A DNA stretch of 64,000 nt from Mesorhizobium sp. M2E.F.Ca.ET.219.01.1.1 (GTDB lineage Bacteria; Pseudomonadota; Alphaproteobacteria; Rhizobiales; Rhizobiaceae). Positions 25,284 through 33,029 of the stretch are shown one piece after another. Both the position numbers and the translations under genes were made by a program. The first letter of the stretch is position 1. Every line of letters begins with the position of its first letter. The stretch is taken from positions 62,001 through 126,000 of the forward strand of contig NZ_SADT02000004.1 of assembly GCF_004016445.2 (NCBI RefSeq), given 5' to 3'. The notes beneath the pieces are model-generated. The model worked only from the letters and a program-made list of their open reading frames with translations. It searched no databases and had not been told where the DNA came from.

Positions 25284-25301
25284 TGTGCGCAAATTGTGCA
25301 T
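25284..25301. promoter_or_regulatory. Near-palindrome, probable Lrp-type operator for hppD
   Basis: TGTGCGCAAATTGTGCAT is a near-perfect dyad (TGC-G-CAA-A-TTG-T-GCA), extended by ATCATG and CATGAT on either side. It lies in the gap between divergent hppD and the Lrp gene, and overlaps the region just before the Lrp ribosome site. The centre and spacing suit an Lrp/AsnC-type dimer. Confidence 0.6.
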
Positions 25302-25317
25302 GATTGGAGGAATACGT

Positions 25318-25785
25318 ATGGATGACGCGCGCCTGGATCAATTTGACCGCAAGATAATGGCGCTTCTGCAGGATGATGCGCGCTTCACCAACAACGATCT
25401 TTCGGAGTGCGTGAACCTGTCGCCTTCGCAATGCTCGCGCCGCCGCCAGCGACTTGAGGACGATGGCTACATCAAGGGCTATCGCGCCGTGCTCGATCGC
25501 GATCGCCTGGGCTTTTCGCTGGTCAACGTCATCTCGGTGACCCTGGCCACTCACAACCGCGACAATGCCCGCCGCTTCGGCGAGCTGGTGGCCCGCCTGC
25601 CCGAGGTGCAGGAGGCGCACGCGCTGACCGGCGAGATGGACTATATCCTGAAGGTAGTGACGCCCGACCTCAAATCACTGTCGGAGTTCGTCAACGGCGT
25701 GCTGCTGCCGCACGAATCCGTGCAGCATGTGAAGACCGCGATCGTGCTGGAGACGCTCAAGGAAACCGGCGCGCTGCCGATTTAA
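25318..25785 (+). CDS. Lrp/AsnC family regulator, probable hppD regulator
   Basis: A 155-residue protein: an N-terminal helix-turn-helix (LDQFDRKIMALLQDDARFTNNDLSECVNLSPSQCSRRRQRLEDDGYI) and an AsnC-type RAM ligand domain (VQEAHALTGEMDYILKVVTPDL). The ATG at 25318 has GGAGG seven bases ahead and is preferred to earlier in-frame starts. Its position opposite hppD and the dyad between them suggest that it controls tyrosine breakdown, with an aromatic amino acid or keto acid as the likely signal. It overlaps the next convergent gene by four bases. Confidence 0.9.
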   Translation: MDDARLDQFDRKIMALLQDDARFTNNDLSECVNLSPSQCSRRRQRLEDDGYIKGYRAVLDRDRLGFSLVNVISVTLATHNRDNARRFGELVARLPEVQEAHALTGEMDYILKVVTPDLKSLSEFVNGVLLPHESVQHVKTAIVLETLKETGALPI

Positions 25786-26120
25786 CCCCGCTGCTGCTGG
25801 ATCAGCCCGTAAAGGTTGGTGCAGCGCGCGCCTGAGCGACAATAGGCAAACACCGGGCCTTCGAGCTCGTCCAGCGCTGCGGCCTGGTCCTCGACATTGT
25901 CCATGGTGATCTGGCCGCTGATGACCGGGATATAGCGGAAGGCGAGCCCGGCCGCCTCGGCTGCCGCCTTGACGCTGTCGGCAGAGGGCTGGCCAGGCTG
26001 CTCGTCATCCGGCCTGTTGCAGATCACGCTCTTGAAGCCGGCGTCCTTGATGGCGGCGATATCCTGCGGCTGGATCTGGCCGGAGACCGAATAGTCGTCG
26101 CTGATCTGGCGGTATTCCAT
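25782..26120 (-). CDS. TIGR01244-type sulfur transferase/phosphatase-like protein (BlhA N-domain type)
   Basis: A 112-residue single-domain protein of the dual-specificity phosphatase/rhodanese-like fold. The active-site loop is FAYCRSGARCTNLY with Cys94 and the Arg of CxxGxR. It matches the N-terminal domain of beta-lactamase-hydrolase-like proteins (BlhA) from sulfide detoxification operons; here the metallo-beta-lactamase half is missing. It is third in a run with two YeeE/YedE proteins on the minus strand, which supports a role in persulfide or thiosulfate sulfur handling. Confidence 0.82.
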   Translation of the reverse strand: MEYRQISDDYSVSGQIQPQDIAAIKDAGFKSVICNRPDDEQPGQPSADSVKAAAEAAGLAFRYIPVISGQITMDNVEDQAAALDELEGPVFAYCRSGARCTNLYGLIQQQRG

Positions 26121-26213
26121 GGTGTCGTCCTCGCAAGCCTAGGCGCCTGTTGGCTTGGGCGCAGTTCTGCCACTCCGCGGACCGGGGGGCAACCACTGCC
26201 TTGGCGAAAAATC

Positions 26214-26651
26214 CTATGTGGTTGCCACGCGGGCAAGCCGGATCCTGGCCAAGCGCGCCACCGCGATGCCCGCCACCATCGCGACGACGAAGATCAGCGT
26301 CTCCGTGCGGCCAAGGCCGAGCGCCGGAATGGCGCCGCCTGGACAAAAGCCGGCGATGCCCCAGCCAATGCCGAACAGAGCGGCGCCGCCGACGAGCTGG
26401 CTGTCGATGTCCTTCCTGGCCGGCAAGGCGAAAGCCGTTTCGAACACCGGCCTCTTGCGTCGGGCGAATATGAGACGGTAACCGGCGAAGGCAACGGCAA
26501 GGCCGCCGCCCATCACGAATATCAGGCTGGGGTCCCAGCTTCCGGCGATGTCGAAGAAATTCAGCACCTTCGCCGGATTGATCATCCCGGACACAGCGAT
26601 GCCCAAACCGAAAAGTCCGCCGATCAGGAAGGCCGAGGCGAGCTTGCTCAT
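26214..26651 (-). CDS. YeeE/YedE family membrane protein, second half-transporter
   Basis: A 145-residue membrane protein (DUF6691/PmpB-like) with about four helices. The conserved cysteine motif GFCPGGAIPALG is at about residue 100. YeeE-type proteins pass thiosulfate or sulfur groups across the inner membrane using such cysteines. It starts three bases after the stop of the first half, so the two probably form one unit. The BlhA-like gene lies 93 bases downstream. Confidence 0.85.
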   Translation of the reverse strand: MSKLASAFLIGGLFGLGIAVSGMINPAKVLNFFDIAGSWDPSLIFVMGGGLAVAFAGYRLIFARRKRPVFETAFALPARKDIDSQLVGGAALFGIGWGIAGFCPGGAIPALGLGRTETLIFVVAMVAGIAVARLARIRLARVATT

Positions 26652-26654
26652 GGT

Positions 26655-27077
26655 TCAGCCTCCAATCACATGACGGGCGACAAAAACAGTGACGAAGGCT
26701 GTGGCCATGAAGGTCGCGACGGCGACGAACGAGCGCGGTGACAGTCGTGCGATGCCGCAAATGCCGTGGCCGCTCGGACAGCCACCGCCGAAATGCACGC
26801 CGACACCGACGAGAAAGCCGCCGACGACAAGGGCCAGGGTCGGCACCGGCACAGTGAATTCGATATCCTTGCCGGCGAGCCGGATCAGCAACGGCGCGCC
26901 GATCGCGCCGGCGAGAAAGGCAGCGCGCCACTTCCAGTCAGCGGACGCCGGTGGGATAACGCCGGTCAGTATCCCGGTCATTCCCGCAATGCGGCCATGC
27001 AATGTCATCAGCAGCACGGCCGACAGGCCGATAAGGGCTCCGCCAAGCAGAGACTGGAAAGGCGTGAAGTCGGTCAT
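26655..27077 (-). CDS. YeeE/YedE family membrane protein, first half-transporter
   Basis: A 140-residue membrane protein (PmpA-like) with helices through most of its length and the conserved cysteine motif HFGGGCPSGHGICGIARLS near residue 100. It is the first gene of the minus-strand run that continues with the PmpB-like half and the BlhA-like protein. In other rhizobia and in Xylella such sets are governed by the sulfide-sensing repressor BigR, but no ArsR-type regulator is seen here. Confidence 0.87.
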   Translation of the reverse strand: MTDFTPFQSLLGGALIGLSAVLLMTLHGRIAGMTGILTGVIPPASADWKWRAAFLAGAIGAPLLIRLAGKDIEFTVPVPTLALVVGGFLVGVGVHFGGGCPSGHGICGIARLSPRSFVAVATFMATAFVTVFVARHVIGG

Positions 27078-27208
27078 GGAAAGGCCAATCCGCGTCGATG
27101 AGGAGATGCTCTTTCAGCAGATAGGCATTTTCGCATGGGAATCCAGCCGGAAATGGTCCGGCTGGAAAGGCGGCGTTGGCCGTTTCGCTGCGCAGGCCGC
27201 AGCCCGGC

Positions 27209-28150
27209 TCAGCTGCCGAGGATCGCGCCTTTGATCTGCGTGATGTTGTTGTGCATCATGTCGATATAGGTCGAGGCCGGGCCGTCCGATCCCGACAGCG
27301 CGTCCGAATAGAGCGTGCCGCCGACCTTGATGCCCGTCTCGCCGGCAATCTGCTCGATCAGCCGCGGATTAGTGATGTTTTCGACGAAGATCGCCGCCGC
27401 CTTGTCCTGCTTCACCTGCTCGACCAGCTTGGCGACGTCGGCGGCCGACGGCTCGGAATCGGTCGAGATTCCCTGCGGCGCCAGGAAGGTCAGCCCGTAT
27501 TCATGCTCGAAATAGCCGAAGGCGTCATGCGAGGTGATGACGACGCGCTTCGCCTCCGGGATCGACTGGATCGCGGCCTTCACTTGGCCTTCGAGCGCAT
27601 CGAGCTTGGTGGTGTAGGCGCCGGCGTTGGCCTTGTAGCTGTCGCAACCCTCGCTGTCGGCCGCGCAGAAGGCATCGGCGATGTTCTTCACATAGATCTT
27701 GGCATTGGCGATTGATTGGAAGGCGTGCGGATCAGTGACCGTCTTGCCCCCGCCTGTGCCGACGCCTTCGGCAGCGTCCGCGTCGGCGAATTCCGGTTTG
27801 AAGTCGATCGGCGTGACACCCTTGGTCAGCGTTACGATCGCGGCCTTGGTGGCGCTGGCATCGACCAGGCGCTGGAGAAAGCCTTCGAAATGCAGCCCGT
27901 TGACCAGCACGACGTCGGCGCCTGCCATCGCCACCGCGTCGGCCGGGCTCGGCTCATAGACATGCGCGTCGCCATCCGGTCCGACGATGGTGGTGATGTT
28001 GACCCGGTCGCCGCCGACATTTTTCGCGAGGTCGGCAATCACCGTGAAGCTCGCCACGACCTTGAGCGGCGCGGCGAACGCCGATGACGTTGCGAAAGCG
28101 CTTAATGTTATAACGCTCAACGCCAGGGCGGCTCGGAAGGATTTCAGCAT
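27209..28150 (-). CDS. Zinc ABC transporter substrate-binding protein (ZnuA/AztC type)
   Basis: A 313-residue cluster 9 metal-binding protein with a signal peptide (cleavage near AFA-AP). Predicted metal ligands are His63 (DAHVYEPSP), His142 (TDPHAFQ), His208 (TSHDAFGYF) and Asp283 (LYSDAL). It has no His-rich loop between the first and second ligands, unlike E. coli ZnuA; this and the gene order ATPase-permease-binding protein recall AztABC of Paracoccus. A metallochaperone gene aztD is not present here. It is last in a three-gene operon. Confidence 0.88.
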   Translation of the reverse strand: MLKSFRAALALSVITLSAFATSSAFAAPLKVVASFTVIADLAKNVGGDRVNITTIVGPDGDAHVYEPSPADAVAMAGADVVLVNGLHFEGFLQRLVDASATKAAIVTLTKGVTPIDFKPEFADADAAEGVGTGGGKTVTDPHAFQSIANAKIYVKNIADAFCAADSEGCDSYKANAGAYTTKLDALEGQVKAAIQSIPEAKRVVITSHDAFGYFEHEYGLTFLAPQGISTDSEPSAADVAKLVEQVKQDKAAAIFVENITNPRLIEQIAGETGIKVGGTLYSDALSGSDGPASTYIDMMHNNITQIKGAILGS

Positions 28151-28182
28151 TGGGGGACAGTCTCCTTGCTTGGGGATTGGGG

Positions 28183-29061
28183 TCAGGCGGTGCGGTGGCG
28201 ATGATGCACGATGCGGGCGCGCAGGACGCCGCGCGTGCCGAACAGGATCGAGCAGAAATAGACGACGCCGGCCGAAAGGATGATCGCCGGACCGGAGGGC
28301 AGCGACGCGTGGTAGGACAACAGCAGTCCGGCGATGCAGGAGGCAAAGCCGATCAGCACGGCCAGCGCGCACATCGGTTCCACGCGCACCGTCCAGAAGC
28401 GGGCGGCGGCGGCAGGCAGCATCATCAGCCCGACCGAGAGCAGCGTGCCAAGCGCCTGGAAGCCGCCGACGAGATTGAGCACGACAAGACCCAAGAAGAT
28501 GAAATGCACCGGGCTACCCATGCGGCTCACCGAGCGCAGGAACAGCGGGTCGAGGCATTCGGCGACCAGCGCGCGCCAGAAAATAGCGAGGCAGGCGAGC
28601 GTCACCGCCACGATGCCGCCGATCAGGGTCAGCGCCTCATTGTTGAGCGCGAGCACCGTGCCGAACAGCACATGCATCAGGTCGACACTGGAGCCGCGGA
28701 TCGACACCATCAGCACGCCGACAGCCAGCGAGATCAGATAGAAGGCCGCCATCGAGGCGTCCTCGCGCTGGATGGTGAAGCGCGAGACGGCGCCCGCGCC
28801 AAGCGCGACGATGATGCCGGCGATCAGCCCGCCGACCGTCATCGGCAGGATCTCGAGCCCATAGAGCAGGAAGCCGGCGGCAGCGCCCGGCAGGATGGCA
28901 TGCGCCATGGCGTCGCCCGACAGGCTCATGCGCCGCAGCATCAGGAAGACGCCGACGGGGCAGGCGCCGAGCGACAGCATCAGCGAGCCGAACAGCGCCC
29001 GCTGCATGAAGGCGAAATCAGCGAAAGGTGCGATGAACAGGCCGTAGAGGAAATCCATCAC
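28183..29061 (-). CDS. Metal ABC transporter permease (zinc type)
   Basis: A 292-residue ABC-3 family permease with about eight membrane helices, including the conserved GDAMAHAILPGAAAGFLL stretch typical of zinc and manganese importers. It overlaps the ATPase gene by four bases (ATGA) and is followed by the binding protein 32 bases later. A short basic His-containing tail (RARIVHHRHRTA) faces the cytoplasm side. Confidence 0.92.
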   Translation of the reverse strand: MMDFLYGLFIAPFADFAFMQRALFGSLMLSLGACPVGVFLMLRRMSLSGDAMAHAILPGAAAGFLLYGLEILPMTVGGLIAGIIVALGAGAVSRFTIQREDASMAAFYLISLAVGVLMVSIRGSSVDLMHVLFGTVLALNNEALTLIGGIVAVTLACLAIFWRALVAECLDPLFLRSVSRMGSPVHFIFLGLVVLNLVGGFQALGTLLSVGLMMLPAAAARFWTVRVEPMCALAVLIGFASCIAGLLLSYHASLPSGPAIILSAGVVYFCSILFGTRGVLRARIVHHRHRTA

Positions 29062-29870
29062 GCCGCCCTCGGTCCGGAGCCGTGGTCGTGATGATGATCA
29101 TGCGTATGACTATGATGGTCGTGCCCATGATCATGCTCGCTCGGCTCGCACCATGGCGCGTTTTCCTCCCACGCCTCATGGAAACGCCGTGCCTTGAGCA
29201 GGTTTTCCGGCCGCAGCGTCTCCTTTGTGTCGCCCCAGGCGACCGGCTGGCGGGCAAGCAGCAGCGTTTCCGGGAAATTCTGCCGCACCAGATCGAGGTC
29301 GTGCACGACCACCATGATCGTGCGTTCCTCGCCATGCCAGCGTTTGATGAGTTGGATCAGGTCGCCGACGGTCTTGGCGTCGACGGCGTTGAACGGCTCG
29401 TCGAGCAGGATCAGGTCGGCGTCCTGCAGCAGCACGCGCGCAAACAGCGTGCGCTGCAACTGGCCGCCGGACAGCGTATCGATCGGCCGCTTCTCGAAGC
29501 CGCCGAGCCCGACCGCCATCAATGCCTTGCTGACCGACTCGCGATCCTCTTTCGTATACCGGCCGAGCATGCCGCGCTTCGGCCACAGCCCGAGCGAGAC
29601 CAGGTCGACGACCCTCGCCGGAAAGGAGCGGTCGAGCTCCGACTGCTGCGGCAGATAGGCTGTGCGCACGCCTTGCATGCGAAGCACCGCGCCTTCCATC
29701 GGCTTCAGCACGCCGACGATGCCCTTCATCAACGTCGACTTGCCCGAGCCATTGGCGCCAACCACCGCCGTCAGCGAGCCTTTGCGGACAATGCCGTTGA
29801 GATGATGGATCGCCGGATGGCTGCCATAGCCAAGCGTCAGGTCGCGGAAGGTCAGGCAGGCATTGGTCAT
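29058..29870 (-). CDS. Metal ABC transporter ATPase with a His-rich C-terminal tail
   Basis: A 270-residue ATPase with Walker A GANGSGKST, signature LSGGQLQR, Walker B LILLDEPFNAVD and switch VVHDLDL. The last 25 residues are a His/Asp repeat (EHDHGHDHHSHTHDHHHDHG), probably a zinc buffer or sensor on the cytoplasmic side. I take the ATG at 29870; the open frame reaches 29933 but that part overlaps the putative Zur site. It heads the operon ATPase-permease-binding protein. Confidence 0.9.
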   Translation of the reverse strand: MTNACLTFRDLTLGYGSHPAIHHLNGIVRKGSLTAVVGANGSGKSTLMKGIVGVLKPMEGAVLRMQGVRTAYLPQQSELDRSFPARVVDLVSLGLWPKRGMLGRYTKEDRESVSKALMAVGLGGFEKRPIDTLSGGQLQRTLFARVLLQDADLILLDEPFNAVDAKTVGDLIQLIKRWHGEERTIMVVVHDLDLVRQNFPETLLLARQPVAWGDTKETLRPENLLKARRFHEAWEENAPWCEPSEHDHGHDHHSHTHDHHHDHGSGPRAA

Positions 29871-29908
29871 CAGGCGTCGGTCCGCGAAATCGTGTGTGTC
29901 GTCGATAT

Positions 29909-29926
29909 GTGATGTTATTACATTAG
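29909..29926. promoter_or_regulatory. Putative Zur box before the zinc transporter operon
   Basis: TGATGTTATTACATTA is a near-perfect dyad in an AT-rich patch, like the TATAACAT-type boxes bound by the zinc repressor Zur in alphaproteobacteria. It is about 40 bases upstream of the chosen ATPase start. The match was made by eye. Confidence 0.55.
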
Positions 29927-30094
29927 TCAACACACCGCCCGGGCGGAATTGTGTCGTAACCGGTCAACTCGCCGTGTAGGCGGAAGGGCAGGGACCGGAT
30001 AATTGGCTCAATTGGTTTCGCCTCCGCCGGCCTTGCCCGAAGCCGGCATGGACTCTAAACAGGCGCGACTTCAAGAAACGAAGGAACCTCTCGA

Positions 30095-30439
30095 ATGAGC
30101 ATTCGTCGCATCGATGTCGGCCCGCGCATGAGCCAGATCGTCATTCACGGCAACACCGTCTATCTCGCCGGCCAGGTCGGCGAGCCCGGCGGCAACGTCG
30201 CTTCCCAAACGCGCGACATCCTGAACACCATCGACGAATTGCTGGCCAAAGCCGGCACCGACAAGACCAAGATCGTGCAGGCGATCATCTGGCTGGCCGA
30301 CATGGGCACCTTCGCCGAGATGAACTCGGAGTGGGACAAGTGGGTGCCGCAGGGCCATACGCCCGCGCGCGCCACCGGCGAAGCCAAGTTGGCCGGCCCG
30401 GAATATCTGGTGGAGATCATCGTGACGGCGGGGATCTGA
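30095..30439 (+). CDS. RidA family protein (reactive imine deaminase type)
   Basis: A 114-residue YjgF/RidA-type protein. The conserved core TVYLAGQVGEPGGNVASQTRDILNTIDELLAKAGTDKTKIVQAIIWLADM is followed by the active-site Arg (HTPARATGEAKLAGPEYLVEI) and the Glu near the end. RidA proteins hydrolyse enamine/imine products of PLP enzymes. The short subgroup starting SIRRIDVGPRMSQ is common in rhizobia and often beside amino-acid catabolic genes; here it is divergent from the zinc transporter and precedes the repeat element and hut cluster. Confidence 0.88.
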   Translation: MSIRRIDVGPRMSQIVIHGNTVYLAGQVGEPGGNVASQTRDILNTIDELLAKAGTDKTKIVQAIIWLADMGTFAEMNSEWDKWVPQGHTPARATGEAKLAGPEYLVEIIVTAGI

Positions 30440-30460
30440 GGCGCGGCGCCGGAACTGCCA

Positions 30461-30815
30461 ATCTCCCCCTTGTGGGGCTACGGCATGCACACATTTTCCG
30501 AGCAGCTGGTCTTTGGCGATAGCGTGCATGACAGCTTGGCGCATGCATCGTCTAATGCAGCGCTGGTCGACCCCCACTCCGTCTCGGCTTCGCCGAGCCA
30601 CCTCTCCCCCGATCGACGGGGTAGAGGAAGGCGCCAAGCTTTTTGCCCTCAACGCTCGTCCAGCAAGGCTCCCTTCCTTTCCCTCCGGAGGGGGGAAAGG
30701 TGGCGCTGCGAAGCAGCGACGGATTGGGGGAACCACGTGGCAATCAAGCCTCCGCCCGATCAGTCACGCCAGTCACGCAAGATGTGTGCATAGCGTAGCC
30801 CCTTGGGGGGCCGCA
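30461..30815. repeat. Nested inverted-repeat element (MITE-like) between ridA and hutC
   Basis: Outer arms: 30474-30494 (GGGGCTACGGCATGCACACA...) and 30782-30802 match as inverted repeats at 19 of 21 positions, flanked by C-runs and G-runs. Inside is a second unit with 40-base arms at 30571-30610 and 30691-30730, 34 of 40 identical as inverted repeats (CCCCCACTCCGTCTCGGCTT...). There is no coding capacity for a transposase. It fills the whole gap between the two genes. Its length and form fit a dispersed, non-autonomous rhizobial intergenic repeat. Confidence 0.8.
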
Positions 30816-30819
30816 GGCG

Positions 30820-31566
30820 TTACCCCTGCGACGGCGTAAACCTTGCCACAAGCGTATGGCTTTCCGCCGGATAGATGAACCGCACATGCGTCACCGGGTG
30901 CTCCGCGCTCCAGGTCCGGCGTTCGACCACCAGGCAGGGTGCGCCCGCGTCGATGTCGAGCGCGTCGGCAATCGTCTCGTCCGCTGCCATGGCGCGGATG
31001 CGGTGCTCGGCCTCGCTCCACGGCACGCGGCCGATCAGCCAGGGGCCCGGCGCGATGTCGAGAAAATCTTCGTCGGCTGCCTCCGACACCGCTGAAAGGT
31101 TGATCAGCCGCTGCTCGAGCGCGAACGGCCGTTCGCCGGCAAAATGCAGGCTTTCCAGCGCAAGCACCGGCCCCGATGCGGAAAGCCCGAGCAGCCCGCG
31201 GTCCTCGGCGCTGCTGCGCCGCTTCAGACGCTCCAGCCGCTCATAGCGATAGGGCAGGCCGAGCGCCTCGACTTCGATCCTAATGTCGTGCAGCTCCAGC
31301 ACCGCCGCCTGCGACTGCGGCTGGCGCACGAAACTGCCGGAACGGCGGCGCCGTTCGATCAGCCCGGCCTTGGCAAGCTGCGACAGCGCCTTGTTCACCG
31401 TCATGCGCGAGCAATTATATCGAGCCGTCAGCTCGTGCTCGAAGGGAATGCGATGCCCGGGCGCCCAGGCGCCCGACAGGATCTTCTCGCGGATGTCGGA
31501 CAGGATGCGCTGATGCAGCGAGAGGCTCTCGCCGCCATCGATATCATCCGGTTCGACAAGACTCAT
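30820..31566 (-). CDS. hutC: Histidine utilization repressor HutC
   Basis: A 248-residue GntR regulator of the HutC subfamily: winged helix at about residues 18-85 (HQRILSDIREKIL...IPFEHELTARYNCSRMTVNKALSQLAKAGLIERRRRSGSFV) and a UTRA domain that senses urocanate in known HutC proteins. It lies 13 bases after hutF in the same operon and next to the other hut genes. The likely operator is the palindrome at 32991. It represses the pathway until histidine is available. Confidence 0.94.
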   Translation of the reverse strand: MSLVEPDDIDGGESLSLHQRILSDIREKILSGAWAPGHRIPFEHELTARYNCSRMTVNKALSQLAKAGLIERRRRSGSFVRQPQSQAAVLELHDIRIEVEALGLPYRYERLERLKRRSSAEDRGLLGLSASGPVLALESLHFAGERPFALEQRLINLSAVSEAADEDFLDIAPGPWLIGRVPWSEAEHRIRAMAADETIADALDIDAGAPCLVVERRTWSAEHPVTHVRFIYPAESHTLVARFTPSQG

Positions 31567-31579
31567 CGGATGTTCCAGT

Positions 31580-32935
31580 TCAGCTTTTCGACAGGGCGGT
31601 CATGACTTCGCGGAACCGCTTGGTGACCGCCTCGCGCTTCGCATGCCTGCCGCCGCTGACCTGCTTCTTGCCATGCACCCAGACGCAATCGACCTTGCTG
31701 CCATTGGCAAAGATCCAGGCGTCGAGGATCGCGTCGCCCGCCTTGCCGGCCAGCGATGGATGGTTTTGGTCGAGCGAGACGAGATCGGCCGGACCGCCGG
31801 CGGCAATCCGCGATGGGCCGGCACCGAGCGCCTGGCTGCCGCCGTCGAGCGAGGCATCGAACAGCGCGCGCCCCGTCGAGCCGCCGGCCCGCGCCATCAC
31901 GTTGCGGGCGCGGTGGGCGAGGCGCTGCGAATATTCGAGCTGCCTCAGCTCATCCGGCAGGCCTATCAGCACGTTGGAATCGGAGCCGACGCCGAAACGA
32001 CCGCCATGCTCGATGAACAGTGGCGCCGCGAAAGTGCCGTCGCCGAGATTGGCCTCGGTGATCGGGCAGAGTCCGGCGATCGCGCCGGCCTTGGCCATGG
32101 CAATTGTCTCGGCTTCGGTCATATGCGTGGCGTGGATCAGGCACCAGCGATCGTCCACCTTAGCGTTGGCGAGCAGGAACTCGACCGGACGCTTGCCCGA
32201 CCAGGCGATGCAGTCCTCCACCTCCTTCACCTGTTCGGCGACATGGATATGGATCGGTCCGTTCGGTGACATGGCCGCGACTGAATTGAGCTCGTCCGGT
32301 GTTGCGGCGCGCAGACTGTGCGGCGCGACACCGACGACAGCCTGCTCCAAGGAGCGAACGCCCTCGCGGGCCTTCTCAAGCAGACGTCCGAAGCGTCCGA
32401 TATCATTGATGAATCGCCGCTGGCCTTCGTTGGGAGCAGCGCCGCCGAAGGCCGAATGGGCATAAAAAACCGGCAGCAGCGTCAAGCCGATGCCGGTGTC
32501 GGCGGCGGCAGCCGCGATCCGCTCAGCCATCTCGGCGATGTTGGTATAAGGCTGTCCGTCGCGGTCGTGATGCAGATAGTGGAACTCGCCGACGCGAGAG
32601 AAACCGGCCTCCAGCATCTCTACATAAAGCTGCGCCGCCACCGCCTCGACCTGGTCCGGCGTCATCGACAAAGCGAAGCGGTACATCACCTCGCGCCAGC
32701 TCCAGAAACTGTCGGCCGAAGGGCCGCGCAGCTCTGCGAGGCCCGCCATGCCGCGCTGGAAGGCGTGACTGTGCAGATTGGGCATGCCGGGCATAACAAT
32801 GGCATGGCGCTCGTCGCCCGCCTGCGCGACAGCGCCGGCCTCGACCTCGGAGATGCGGCCGCCATCGAAAGCGATCCTCACATTGCCTTGCCAACCGCCG
32901 GGCAGCAGCGCCTGTTCCGCAAAGATCGCCGTCAC
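31580..32935 (-). CDS. hutF: Formimidoylglutamate deiminase
   Basis: A 451-residue amidohydrolase that turns N-formimino-glutamate into N-formylglutamate and ammonia, the fourth step of the five-step histidine pathway. The metal motif is MPNLHSHAFQRG, and later metal or active-site residues are in HIHVAEQ, HATHM and GSDSN. I set the start at a GTG (32935) that has GGAGAGG right before it; an upstream ATG at 32974 is weaker. HutG, the next enzyme, is on the divergent arm, so the cell uses the HutF-HutG route. Confidence 0.93.
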   Translation of the reverse strand: MTAIFAEQALLPGGWQGNVRIAFDGGRISEVEAGAVAQAGDERHAIVMPGMPNLHSHAFQRGMAGLAELRGPSADSFWSWREVMYRFALSMTPDQVEAVAAQLYVEMLEAGFSRVGEFHYLHHDRDGQPYTNIAEMAERIAAAAADTGIGLTLLPVFYAHSAFGGAAPNEGQRRFINDIGRFGRLLEKAREGVRSLEQAVVGVAPHSLRAATPDELNSVAAMSPNGPIHIHVAEQVKEVEDCIAWSGKRPVEFLLANAKVDDRWCLIHATHMTEAETIAMAKAGAIAGLCPITEANLGDGTFAAPLFIEHGGRFGVGSDSNVLIGLPDELRQLEYSQRLAHRARNVMARAGGSTGRALFDASLDGGSQALGAGPSRIAAGGPADLVSLDQNHPSLAGKAGDAILDAWIFANGSKVDCVWVHGKKQVSGGRHAKREAVTKRFREVMTALSKS

Positions 32936-32990
32936 GTTCCTCTCCGAATCTGAATGTCCCAGCGACATTACCACTTGCGTCGCGTTTCAA

Positions 32991-33004
32991 TATGTATATA
33001 CATA
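32991..33004. promoter_or_regulatory. Perfect palindrome TATGTATATACATA, HutC operator
   Basis: TATGTATATACATA is a perfect 14-bp palindrome in the 94-base gap between divergent hutF and hutI, 25 bases before the hutI start. Its core GTATATAC matches the known style of HutC operators. One bound HutC dimer could silence both arms. The same octamer occurs in operator-like site 2 at 5574. Confidence 0.8.
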
Positions 33005-33029
33005 ATCGCTATCCAAGCAAACGGAAAAG

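Noticed and set aside
30513..30839. A 108-codon open frame in the ridA-hutC gap
   Set aside because: It lies entirely on the nested inverted-repeat element and its translation follows the repeat arms.
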